NCBI GenBank assembly: GCA_016302935.1
Contig: JAEDMO010000006.1
Span: forward strand, 1-28,854
Origin: Bacilli bacterium
Lineage (GTDB): Bacteria > Bacillota_I > Bacilli_A > RF39 > UBA660
Direction of reading: 5' to 3'
DNA length: 28,854 bases
Below are positions 1 to 7,241 of this stretch, piece by piece. Position 1 is the stretch's first letter. Every line of letters starts with the position of its first letter. The notes below the pieces were generated by a model. It was not told where the DNA came from and made no database searches. It worked only from the letters and a program-made list of their open reading frames with translations. Position numbers and translations under genes: made by a program.

Positions 1-357
1 TGGTGGAGCCGAGGGGATTCGAACCCCTGTCCGAAAATAGAGATATTTAAGCATCTACAAGCTTAGTTAGTTATTTAATTTCACAAATATTTGTTAGTAA
101 CTAACAACCCAAATATTTATTAGTCCAAAATTTTCGTTATTTAATTAGGACAAATTAAATAATATAGCTTGCTATATAAGTCCTTGTCATTTCTCACAAG
201 CAAAGAAGTGAAAGAACCGCTCCTGCCTATTTATTAGGCAAAAGATGGAGCGTAGTTATAATTTCTGTTTCCAGTTATTTTTTGTTTGCAATCGTATCGT
301 GATTACTTTCGGCTTGCAACTTAAACTAACTATTCCCGTCAAAGCCAAGACGGCCCC
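1..357 (-). ncRNA. ssrA: tmRNA (ssrA), complete
   Basis: Transfer-messenger RNA for rescue of stalled ribosomes. On the minus strand the 5' end GGGGCCG (from 357) pairs with CGGCTCC near the 3' end, and the molecule ends in an encoded CCA at positions 3-1. The T-arm GGGGTTCGAATCCCC is present, as is the 5' TTTGACGGG box. The tag frame follows ATAACT, the context also used in Bacillus subtilis tmRNA. It reads GGA at 272-270 through GCC at 239-237, then TAA TAA. With the charged alanine, the predicted tag is A-GNRNYNYAPSFA. The end SFA differs from the usual LAA. The RNA is 357 nt long and its last base is the first base of the window, so its terminator is not visible. Confidence 0.97.
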
Positions 358-361
358 AATA

Positions 362-397
362 CAGCTAAATTATAACTTATTTATATTTGTTTGTCAA
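362..397 (-). promoter_or_regulatory. Sigma-A promoter of tmRNA
   Basis: A consensus promoter on the minus strand: -35 TTGACA at 397-392, a 17-nt spacer, and -10 TATAAT at 374-369. Transcription should start near 362, a few bases before the mature tmRNA 5' end, leaving a short leader for RNase P to remove. It is the strongest-looking promoter in the window, as expected for an abundant RNA. Confidence 0.9.
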
Positions 398-411
398 TCT
401 TGCCTAACTAA

Positions 412-1647
412 TTAATTTAGAAGTGGAATTTTAACTATTGCTGTTGTGCCCACTCCTAATTGGGATGTATATTCTAATTTTCCGTTATGGGCATTAATAA
501 TTTGTTTAGATAGGGCAACGCCTATTCCTGTACCATTTCTTTTGGTGGTATAGAATATCTCTCCTATTTTATTTAATGTTTCGCTACTCATTCCCATTCC
601 ATTATCTTTTATTTTTATTATATACATTTTATCCTCTATCGATGTATCTATATTAATAATTCCATTATCATTTATAGCTTCATAACAATTTTTAAAAATA
701 TTAATAAAAACTTGTTTTAGTTTATTATAATCGCCATCAATATATATTTCATCTAGTTCACTACAATTTATAACAATATTTTTATCACCAAATAATAATG
801 TTACACTATCTATTATTTCTTCTATAATCATATTTATATCTACTATGTCTTTAGTTATTTTTACTTTATTTAGTTCTGATAAATCAGTTAAAATGTTTAG
901 TGTTCTATCTATTTCACTTTTAATTATCGATATGTATTTTAACGATTCTTCTTTTTTGTTAATGTCGAACATATCTATGTATCCCTTGCAGACTGCAATG
1001 GGATTTTTTATTTCGTGGGTTATTTTAAATAAAGATTCTTTTATTTGTTTATCTTGTTGTAATTCTTTATAGCTTAGGTATATTTTACTTATATCATCCC
1101 CTATTTTAAAGATATACAAAATTAAGAAGGTTATTGTATATATTGAAATCACGGCGATAAAAATATTGAATAGGTTTATAAAACTACTTGTATGATTTTG
1201 AATGAAGTATTCAAATGAGATGAAAAATCCTTGCAAGATGGCTATTTGATTAATAAAATTTATTTTTCTTGTTTTTGTTTTATGATATTTTACAAAATAT
1301 AGTATGGCATAGCTTATATATTTTATAGTGGTTACACCATATAAATTATAATGTAATACGTTTATTGAATACAAAATTATAACTGCTGATAATATTACTG
1401 CAATTGGCCATTTTTTCTTGACATATGCAATAACTATTGGAATGTTACAAAATAATAGTACGATGTTATTAGATACCACATCTCCAAATTTAAAACACAA
1501 ATAAAGAGAGATGATTAGGGTAAAAGATAAATATAAGTCATTATTGTTTATTCCCTTGACGTTTGCATATACTGTATAGAAAAAGTACAATAAAATTGGG
1601 AAGGTTATTAAAACTACGTTAACAATTATAATATTTATTAAATCCAT
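412..1647 (-). CDS. Membrane sensor histidine kinase, KinB-like (probable Spo0A-pathway kinase)
   Basis: 411 residues. Residues about 1-180 are very hydrophobic and form about six membrane spans with no obvious extracellular sensor domain. The kinase core follows: H-box KITHEIKNP with phospho-acceptor His211, N-box NIFKNCYEAI (Asn320), G1 box DNGMGM (348-353) and G2 box GTGIGVALS (372-380). This architecture and length resemble Bacillus KinB. No response regulator is adjacent, but spo0A lies 3 kb away and two Spo0A-box-like sites sit in this gene's promoter, so phosphorylation of Spo0A is a reasonable inference, not proven. The ATG has a good AAAAGGATG ribosome binding site. No terminator is seen between its stop and the tmRNA promoter. 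Kinase identity is certain; the target is inferred. Confidence 0.9.
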   Translation of the reverse strand: MDLINIIIVNVVLITFPILLYFFYTVYANVKGINNNDLYLSFTLIISLYLCFKFGDVVSNNIVLLFCNIPIVIAYVKKKWPIAVILSAVIILYSINVLHYNLYGVTTIKYISYAILYFVKYHKTKTRKINFINQIAILQGFFISFEYFIQNHTSSFINLFNIFIAVISIYTITFLILYIFKIGDDISKIYLSYKELQQDKQIKESLFKITHEIKNPIAVCKGYIDMFDINKKEESLKYISIIKSEIDRTLNILTDLSELNKVKITKDIVDINMIIEEIIDSVTLLFGDKNIVINCSELDEIYIDGDYNKLKQVFINIFKNCYEAINDNGIINIDTSIEDKMYIIKIKDNGMGMSSETLNKIGEIFYTTKRNGTGIGVALSKQIINAHNGKLEYTSQLGVGTTAIVKIPLLN

Positions 1648-1663
1648 ATTATCATCCTTTTCA

Positions 1664-1704
1664 CATCACTAGTATAACTTATTAAGTTGTCGTATTTTGT
1701 CGAA
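1664..1704 (-). promoter_or_regulatory. Promoter of the kinase gene with tandem Spo0A boxes
   Basis: A -10-like TATACT lies at 1676-1671 on the minus strand, giving a start near 1664. No good -35 is present. In its place are two Spo0A-box-like sites, read on the plus strand as TGTCGTA (1688-1694) and TGTCGAA (1698-1704). The second matches the core TGTCGAA exactly. The two are spaced 10 bp apart, one helical turn. Boxes overlapping the -35 are typical of promoters activated by phosphorylated Spo0A, although repression is also possible. Confidence 0.6.
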
Positions 1705-1708
1705 ATAT

Positions 1709-1745
1709 GAAAAAAAATGACTTATTTTGGATTATTTTAAGTCAT
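1709..1745 (-). terminator. Rho-independent terminator of the ZIP/flippase/EIIB-like operon
   Basis: On the minus strand ATGACTTA (1745-1738) pairs with TAAGTCAT (1724-1717) across a 13-nt loop, followed directly by a run of eight T. The stem starts inside the last codons of the EIIB-like gene. It separates that operon from the kinase gene, which therefore needs its own promoter. Confidence 0.82.
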
Positions 1746-2046
1746 CTATATATTTTTTTAATTGTTTAGCATTGGATCCTAAAATTATTTTTAGTTGATT
1801 ATCTATTTCAACTATGCCTCTAGCTCCTAGTTTCATTATGGCATCTTTTTTTACTTTTGTTAAATCTTTTAGGGTTACTTTAAAACGAGACATATTTACT
1901 TCTGTATCAATAATATTTTCTTTTCCACCTAAATATTCAACTAATTTGTTTAACTCAATTTTAAAATCTTTTTTGTTTCCTTTGACTATGGCAATGGCAA
2001 TTAATAATAATACTGTGATTATTATAATGTACTGGTATAATTCCAT
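1732..2046 (-). CDS. Membrane-anchored PTS EIIB (glucose-type)-like protein lacking the active cysteine
   Basis: 104 residues. Residues about 5-22 form one membrane span, followed by a cytoplasmic domain (about 28-104) that follows the glucose-family EIIB pattern: LVEYLGGKENI, SRFKVTLKD, KLGARGIVEI, LKIILG. In true EIIB domains a phosphorylated Cys sits in C-x-T-R-L-R; here that stretch reads N51-M-S-R-F-K, so Cys is replaced by Asn. It therefore cannot phosphorylate sugar by the usual route and is more likely a structural or sensory relative. A longer in-frame reading begins at 2100, but the ATG at 2046 has an AGAAGGAATAAT ribosome binding site and follows the stop of the flippase gene by one base. 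Function unknown. Confidence 0.8.
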   Translation of the reverse strand: MELYQYIIIITVLLLIAIAIVKGNKKDFKIELNKLVEYLGGKENIIDTEVNMSRFKVTLKDLTKVKKDAIMKLGARGIVEIDNQLKIILGSNAKQLKKYIDDLK

Positions 2047-2047
2047 A

Positions 2048-3535
2048 TTATTCCTTCTTTCTATTTTTGTTTCTTTTGGCAATATATAGTCTGATGGCAT
2101 AAAAGATAATTGCTATTACACTATATATGATAATTAATAATAATGCTTTGCTGCGGGTAGTTGGATTTATAGTGATTATTAATTGAAGCAATATTAGTTC
2201 TACCATTAGTATGATATTATTATATATTATATTTAATATTTTTTCAAGATTACTAAATATGGGAACTTTGTATGTTTTTTGAATAAAATAGTTGCCTATA
2301 ATAATTACGATAATGTAACTAATAATTGTACTTGTTACATCTCCCATTACCAGTGGATAACCCATACGATAAAAAGAAGCAATTATAGGGGGAGTGAATA
2401 TTAATTTGAAAATTAATCCTATACTAGTTATGATTAGGGATATTTTTTTGTTTTTCATAGTTGTTAGTGTTTTTAATGTTATATGGTAAAAAATAAGGAA
2501 AAACAAAAATATGCTTAGGCCTACTAATATATAAGAATAATTGTTTGTATTAAATAGTAGTGTCCACAGAGCTGGGGATAAGATAATCATGATAATGATA
2601 ATTGGAAGGAGAATTACTGCTAGTCGGTAATATATGGCACTGATGTTGATATCTTTTGGTTGTTTGTTTGATAGTTGATATTTTTTCTCAATTATATATA
2701 TAATGATTAGAGCGATTGTAATAATAACTAATAATCCATAACAATATGTATTGGTAATAATTTGGGTAATGGTGATCGAGGTATAGTTATATATGTTTTT
2801 TAAAATATAGTAAACATATACTATAGATATATATAAATAACTGTTTTTAATAATTGTTATAATTGATATATAACTTTCTGACATAATAATTTTTGTTAGT
2901 TTAGGTTTATTATGATTTTTGTTTTGTGCTAATAAATTTTTTATCGTTAGATATTTGTATTTTTTCAAATATAAATATATTATAGTTAGTGTTAGAATTC
3001 CACTTAATATAAAACTGCTTATTAAAATTATATTATTTGTATCTGTATTTAGTTTAAATACTAAGGATATAAATATACTGGTTATTATTAAGATGATGGT
3101 ATTTATGATATAGTATAATTGTAAAACATTTATTTTATTAATTTTTTTTATTTCTAGATATTCATTAGTCACTTTTATTATTGGATAGAAAGGTATTATT
3201 AAGCCACTTAAAAGAAATATTATACTTAAACTTTGAATGTCTAGTATTTTAGAAGTTATTAGTGATAGTGGATATAATAGAATAATATATATACCACTTA
3301 ATATTAAAATAATCTTAATTATTTGTAAGAAAATAGATAATAAATTTGAATCATTATAATTATTTTGAATATTTATATTTTGGGAAATACTTAAGTGGTG
3401 AAAGCTACTAATAAATATTATAGTTATACTTAATGTTAGGATTGTTTTAAAAATATTTAAGTCTTGAATAATAACCGAGAATGGAATGATGGCTAGTAAA
3501 CATATAATATTTATGATTAAAGACTTTTTACTCAT
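2048..3535 (-). CDS. Polytopic membrane protein, MOP-superfamily flippase-like (SpoVB/MurJ/Wzx type)
   Basis: 495 residues, almost entirely hydrophobic, with about 14 predicted membrane spans, the number typical of MOP-superfamily lipid-linked oligosaccharide flippases. The region near 365-425 (IGLIFKLIFTPPII, then a Gly-rich turn and a further pair of spans) resembles the C-terminal half of SpoVB/Wzx proteins. No soluble domain is present; the tail is basic (KRNKNRKKE). It starts seven bases after the ZIP transporter stop, with AGGTGA before the ATG, and ends one base before the EIIB-like gene, so all three are cotranscribed. SpoVB acts in spore cortex synthesis, which would fit the nearby spo0A. 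The precise substrate cannot be read from sequence, and the protein is divergent, so another polytopic family is possible. Confidence 0.62.
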   Translation of the reverse strand: MSKKSLIINIICLLAIIPFSVIIQDLNIFKTILTLSITIIFISSFHHLSISQNINIQNNYNDSNLLSIFLQIIKIILILSGIYIILLYPLSLITSKILDIQSLSIIFLLSGLIIPFYPIIKVTNEYLEIKKINKINVLQLYYIINTIILIITSIFISLVFKLNTDTNNIILISSFILSGILTLTIIYLYLKKYKYLTIKNLLAQNKNHNKPKLTKIIMSESYISIITIIKNSYLYISIVYVYYILKNIYNYTSITITQIITNTYCYGLLVIITIALIIIYIIEKKYQLSNKQPKDINISAIYYRLAVILLPIIIIMIILSPALWTLLFNTNNYSYILVGLSIFLFFLIFYHITLKTLTTMKNKKISLIITSIGLIFKLIFTPPIIASFYRMGYPLVMGDVTSTIISYIIVIIIGNYFIQKTYKVPIFSNLEKILNIIYNNIILMVELILLQLIITINPTTRSKALLLIIIYSVIAIIFYAIRLYIAKRNKNRKKE

Positions 3536-3542
3536 ATTTCAC

Positions 3543-4280
3543 CTACTCTAAAAACATTACTATTAATGAAATAATTAGACTGATGGCAATACCAATACCG
3601 CAATATTTTTTTTCTTTTATTACCGTTGGTAATAATTCATAGGTGATTATGTATATTAGCATACCAATGGTAATAGTTAATATGCACGCACTTGTTAAGC
3701 CTTCTACCATTATGGAATCAAATATGGAAGCTATTGCTCCTCCGATAAAGGTAGATAGGGATAGTCCAAGCATAATTAGGGATGTTTTTTTGACGTTATT
3801 TGTAGCTTTATAAAATGATGAAGTAATAAACATTCCTAGGGGAATATTATGTAATCCTACTCCAATGCATAGTAAGATGCCGAAATTTAAATTGGTGTTT
3901 AGGCTTGAGTAAACAGCTATTCCTTCTAGTATATTGTGAATTAATATAGCTATTGAGGTTACTATTCCTATGTGGAGGAAATGTTTTTTATTATGATCGG
4001 AACTATCGTGGTCAGGAATAAAAATATCTAATACTTTCAAGATTATAATTCCTAGTGATATTAATAATAGGATATATATTATTGTTTTAGTGATGCTATA
4101 TTGACTGCTAAATATTTCTATCACTTCTGGAATTAATTCAAATATTACTAAGAATAAAAGTATTCCAAATCCTAAACCTGTGGAGAAATTTATTATTTTT
4201 TTACTAGATTTTGTTAATAAAAATAGAGTTGTTCCAATAATCATAAACAGACCAACTAGAGTCGTTAATGCTAGATACAT
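3543..4280 (-). CDS. ZIP-family metal (zinc) transporter
   Basis: 245 residues with about eight membrane spans. The metal-binding helices carry the ZIP signatures HNILEG (about residue 115) and HNIPLG (about 144), with a His/Asp-rich loop (DHDSSDHNKKHF, about 90-101) between the third and fourth spans. The family (ZupT, GufA, ZIP) moves Zn2+ and related divalent cations into the cytoplasm. It is the first gene of an operon with the flippase-like and EIIB-like genes. The ATG at 4280 has only a distant GGAAG ribosome binding site. No Zur-type operator was recognised. Family assignment is firm; metal specificity is not. Confidence 0.9.
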   Translation of the reverse strand: MYLALTTLVGLFMIIGTTLFLLTKSSKKIINFSTGLGFGILLFLVIFELIPEVIEIFSSQYSITKTIIYILLLISLGIIILKVLDIFIPDHDSSDHNKKHFLHIGIVTSIAILIHNILEGIAVYSSLNTNLNFGILLCIGVGLHNIPLGMFITSSFYKATNNVKKTSLIMLGLSLSTFIGGAIASIFDSIMVEGLTSACILTITIGMLIYIITYELLPTVIKEKKYCGIGIAISLIISLIVMFLE

Positions 4281-4311
4281 ATATAAATCACGCTTCCTTA
4301 ATTACAGATAT

Positions 4312-4347
4312 ATAGTATATTTTATCAAAAAAATATATTTATAGCAA
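4312..4347 (-). promoter_or_regulatory. Sigma-A promoter of the ZIP operon
   Basis: On the minus strand TTGCTA (4347-4342), a 17-nt spacer and TAAAAT (4324-4319), with an upstream TG one base before the -10 (extended -10). It leaves a leader of about 30 nt before the ATG at 4280. Confidence 0.65.
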
Positions 4348-4390
4348 TATTTTGTTCATTATTATTCTTTTATTGATTATAATATTTAAC

Positions 4391-4415
4391 TAAAAAAACC
4401 AATAATTAATTGGTT
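4391..4415 (-). terminator. Terminator of spo0A
   Basis: On the minus strand AACCAAT pairs with ATTGGTT across a 5-nt loop, followed by seven T (4398-4392). The spo0A stop codon TAA (4408-4406) lies within the hairpin. Confidence 0.8.
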
Positions 4416-5170
4416 ATTTTGTTGTGTTCTAGTCTCAATTTATCAGCAACTGTAACGATGAATTCTGAATTGGTTGGTTTGGCTTTATCTATATCAACGC
4501 TATGTCCAAATATTTCTTCCATGTAATCCCAGTTTCCTCTGTTCCAACTAACTTCTATAGCATGACGAATTGCTCTTTCTACTCTTGATACAGTTGTATC
4601 AAACTTTGATGCAATGTCAGGGTATAATTCTTTGGTTATTCCACCGATGATTTCTGGATTGTTGTATATCATAGATATTCCTTCTCTTATATATTGATAT
4701 CCTTTGATATGCGATGGCATTCCTAGTTCGTGAAGCATATTTGTTATAGATTTTTGAAGATTACTTTGGTATAGATTAATGCTTTTGCTATTAGTAATAT
4801 CAAATGTTTCTAATATTCTTTTTTCTAATTCTAATAGGTCAAAGGGTTTTAGGATGTAATAGTTCACTCCATATTCACTGACTTTTCTAATTACGTCTGG
4901 GGCATTATAAGATGTTTGAACAATTATTTTTTTGCTAATGTTTCTTTTATAAAGTTCATCTAAGACATATAATCCATCTTTTTTTGGCATTATTATATCT
5001 AATAGAATTACATCATATTCATTTTCTTTATTTAGAATCATATTTAGTCCATCTTCACCATTGTAGGCTTCTAAAGATAATTCTATTTTTTGATTTTCCT
5101 TGAAATATTCTTTTACCATTTCTACTAAACTTATATTGTCATCAATCATTAAAACTTTTATTTTACTCAT
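4406..5170 (-). CDS. spo0A: Sporulation master regulator Spo0A
   Basis: 254 residues. The N-terminal receiver domain (about 4-120) has the acidic pair D10/D11, phospho-acceptor Asp58 in LLDIIMPKKDG, the Thr/Ser position in VQTSYNAP, and Lys108 in YILKPF. A linker leads to the Spo0A-specific DNA-binding domain (about 138-250): LQKSITNMLHELGMPSHIKG, then the recognition-helix region ASKFDTTVSRVERAIRHAIE and VSWNRGN. Both domains are intact and the length is usual for the family. When phosphorylated it binds TGTCGAA boxes and switches on sporulation genes. One such box lies upstream of this gene, implying autoregulation. An AAAAGGAG ribosome binding site precedes the ATG. It is transcribed alone, between the tpiA terminator and its own terminator. 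No spo0F or spo0B is seen here. Confidence 0.97.
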   Translation of the reverse strand: MSKIKVLMIDDNISLVEMVKEYFKENQKIELSLEAYNGEDGLNMILNKENEYDVILLDIIMPKKDGLYVLDELYKRNISKKIIVQTSYNAPDVIRKVSEYGVNYYILKPFDLLELEKRILETFDITNSKSINLYQSNLQKSITNMLHELGMPSHIKGYQYIREGISMIYNNPEIIGGITKELYPDIASKFDTTVSRVERAIRHAIEVSWNRGNWDYMEEIFGHSVDIDKAKPTNSEFIVTVADKLRLEHNKITN

Positions 5171-5192
5171 TTTTTCTATCTCCTTTTTATCT

Positions 5193-5228
5193 TAATATTA
5201 TTATATTTTTTTTTGGTTTTTTGTTCAA
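5193..5228 (-). promoter_or_regulatory. Sigma-A promoter of spo0A
   Basis: On the minus strand TTGAAC (5228-5223), a 17-nt spacer that is almost all A, and TATAAT (5205-5200). Expected start near 5193, giving a leader of about 23 nt with the ribosome binding site. Confidence 0.8.
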
Positions 5229-5238
5229 GAGTGAATTA

Positions 5239-5255
5239 TGACAAGTTTTGTCGAA
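5239..5255. promoter_or_regulatory. Spo0A box upstream of spo0A
   Basis: TGTCGAA at 5249-5255 (plus-strand reading) matches the Spo0A-box core exactly, in the fuller context TTTTGTCGAATG. A weaker TTGTCAT-like copy lies at about 5239-5245 in the opposite orientation. The perfect box is about 55-60 bp upstream of the predicted start of spo0A, a position compatible with autoregulation. Confidence 0.6.
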
Positions 5256-5264
5256 TGTTTATTT

Positions 5265-5298
5265 AAAAATAAAGAGAAGTTATTAGCAATACTTCTCT
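5265..5298 (-). terminator. Terminator of the pgk-tpiA operon
   Basis: AGAGAAGT (5273-5280) pairs with ACTTCTCT (5291-5298). On the minus strand the stem is followed by TTATTTTT. It lies just after the tpiA stop and isolates the operon from the spo0A promoter. Confidence 0.78.
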
Positions 5299-5302
5299 AA
5301 TT

Positions 5303-6010
5303 TTATTTATTTATAATATTTTTTAAGACATCTATTTTTAATGAAGCCCCTCCAATTAGCACTCCATCAATATAATTTATTTTTAATATTTGCTCAATGT
5401 TAGTATCATCAACACTACCACCATATAGGATTTTGAATTCAATGTTGTAATTAGTAGTTAAGATATTATGGATGTGCTCAATCATTTGGGTTAATTCTTC
5501 TTTTTCTGGTATTGTTCCTGTACCAATTGACCATATAGGTTCATAAGCAATAATTACTTCTTTAGGTGTAGTTTGTTCTAAAGAGGAGGTTATTTGTTTT
5601 TCTATTTTGGTTAGATGGTTATTATTATTTCTTTCTTCTTTAGATTCACCAATACATATAATAGGAATTATTCCATTTTGAATACACGATTTTACTTTTT
5701 CGTTTATTATTTCATCTGATTCTTTAAAAATATTTCTTCTTTCACTATGACCAATTATAGCATATTTAATATTTAAGCTTTTTAATTGTTTGAATGAGAC
5801 TTCTCCCGTATAGGCTCCTTTTTCTTGATAATAAGCATTTTGGGCGCATAAATGATATTTTGTGTTTTTTCGGCAATAATCTAGATATAGGGTACTTGGT
5901 GATAATATTATTTGATTTTTGGTTGATAGTTCATTTAATTTTTTAAGGTATATTTCTAATTCTTCATATTGAAGATTCATTTTGTGATTTAATACATATA
6001 GTTTATTCAT
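5303..6010 (-). CDS. tpiA: Triosephosphate isomerase
   Basis: 235 residues. Interconverts dihydroxyacetone phosphate and glyceraldehyde 3-phosphate in glycolysis. The catalytic residues are all visible: Asn and Lys in VLNHKMN (the usual GNWKMN), the His in IGHSERR, and the Glu in AYEPIWSIGTG. The phosphate-binding YGGSV and GVLIGGASL motifs follow. It is a little short for the family (about 250). A GTG at 6019 is in frame, but the ATG at 6010 is preferred because AAAGGTG precedes it at good spacing. This start overlaps the glycosyltransferase stop by 8 nt (ATGAATAA), giving translational coupling. It is the last gene of the pgk operon. Confidence 0.95.
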   Translation of the reverse strand: MNKLYVLNHKMNLQYEELEIYLKKLNELSTKNQIILSPSTLYLDYCRKNTKYHLCAQNAYYQEKGAYTGEVSFKQLKSLNIKYAIIGHSERRNIFKESDEIINEKVKSCIQNGIIPIICIGESKEERNNNNHLTKIEKQITSSLEQTTPKEVIIAYEPIWSIGTGTIPEKEELTQMIEHIHNILTTNYNIEFKILYGGSVDDTNIEQILKINYIDGVLIGGASLKIDVLKNIINK

Positions 6011-7241
6011 TTTTGTCACCTTTAAAAATTGTTTTTATTTTTTCAATCATAGGAATTTTTAAGCCTTTGTAATTTTTTATGGCAATGTTATATACTTCTA
6101 ATACTTGTGATGCGAAGTATTTTGATGAATGGGTTATAGCTGAATTTTTGGCTTGTTTTGATAATTGTGCGTATAATTTTTTATTTTTGTATAGTTCAAT
6201 GACTGCTTTTTGATATCCTTCTTTATCTTCAAATATTTTACCATTTAGATTATCTATTACTGTTTCTTTGAAGCTTTCATCATTAATACATATTACTGGT
6301 AAGGAAGCTGCCATGGCTTCAATTACTGTTAGTCCTTGTGTCTCGCTGGTTGAGGCAGTGGCAAAAACATCGGAAATTAGATAGTATTCTGGAATGTTTT
6401 CCCACGGAACTTTGCCAGTAAATATTACTTGTTTTTCTAGTTTATTATCGCGAACGTATTTTTTGTTGTCGTTAAGATCTGGTCCATCACCTACTATTAA
6501 AAGTTTTATTTTTTTACCACATTCTTTTATTAGAAGTGGCATACTTTCTAGTAAGATGTCAATACTTTTTTCTTGAGCTATCCTACCAACAAATAGAATA
6601 ACAAAGTCATCTTTATTTATGCCTAGTTCTTTTCTTTTTTTCACTATATTTAGTTGCTTATTATTTTCTTTATAAAATCTTTCTACTTCTATTCCAGTTG
6701 GTACTATATAGACGTTTCTATCGACCATATATTTTTGTTTGAATAATTCATATGCTTTTTTGGTAGGAACAATTAATTCAGATATTGTTTTGTCACAATA
6801 AAATAGTGTTAGATATTCAACTATTTTTTTGCTTGCTCCATTAAAGTATCCTTTTGTAATGTAGTGAACATAGTCTTCATACATTGTATGATAGGTGTGT
6901 ACTAAAGGAATTCTAAATTGTTTGGAGATGATTCTGGCAAATGTTCCCACACTAAATTCGGTTTGGGAGTGAATTATATCTAGTTTCCACTTTCTAATTT
7001 TATTTAGTGCGACTAGTGGATAAATACCGGTTAGGCGATAATCATATATTCCGGTTGGTACTCCTGGTATTCTAACTATTTTTTCATCTTCTTCATATTT
7101 GTATTTTAAGTTTTCGTTATTTACTGTTACGATATATACATCGTGGCCTTTTTGTTCTAAAGCTTTTTTTAGCATAACGACACTGGTTGATACCCCATTA
7201 ATAAATGGTGGGTAAGTATCTGTAAATATTCCTATTCTCAT
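6003..7241 (-). CDS. GT4-family glycosyltransferase, probable diacylglycerol glucosyltransferase
   Basis: 412 residues with two Rossmann domains (GT-B fold). The N-terminus MRIGIFTDTYPPFINGVS is the usual start of GT4 enzymes that add glucose to diacylglycerol or mannose to phosphatidylinositol. The C-terminal domain has VGRIAQEKSIDILLE and the E-x7-E nucleotide-sugar motif in SETQGLTVIEAMAAS. No membrane span is present; peripheral membrane binding is expected for this group. Its ATG overlaps the stop of the upstream flippase-like gene (ATGA), and its stop overlaps tpiA. The pairing with a LPG-synthase-type membrane protein supports membrane glycolipid synthesis, but the acceptor is inferred. 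Confidence 0.85.
   Translation of the reverse strand: MRIGIFTDTYPPFINGVSTSVVMLKKALEQKGHDVYIVTVNNENLKYKYEEDEKIVRIPGVPTGIYDYRLTGIYPLVALNKIRKWKLDIIHSQTEFSVGTFARIISKQFRIPLVHTYHTMYEDYVHYITKGYFNGASKKIVEYLTLFYCDKTISELIVPTKKAYELFKQKYMVDRNVYIVPTGIEVERFYKENNKQLNIVKKRKELGINKDDFVILFVGRIAQEKSIDILLESMPLLIKECGKKIKLLIVGDGPDLNDNKKYVRDNKLEKQVIFTGKVPWENIPEYYLISDVFATASTSETQGLTVIEAMAASLPVICINDESFKETVIDNLNGKIFEDKEGYQKAVIELYKNKKLYAQLSKQAKNSAITHSSKYFASQVLEVYNIAIKNYKGLKIPMIEKIKTIFKGDKNE

Noticed and set aside
1..60. tRNA-like 3' end at the start of the window (T-arm and CCA).
   Set aside because: It belongs to the tmRNA: the matching 5' half is at 341-357, the spacer carries a tag frame, and no separate anticodon arm is present.
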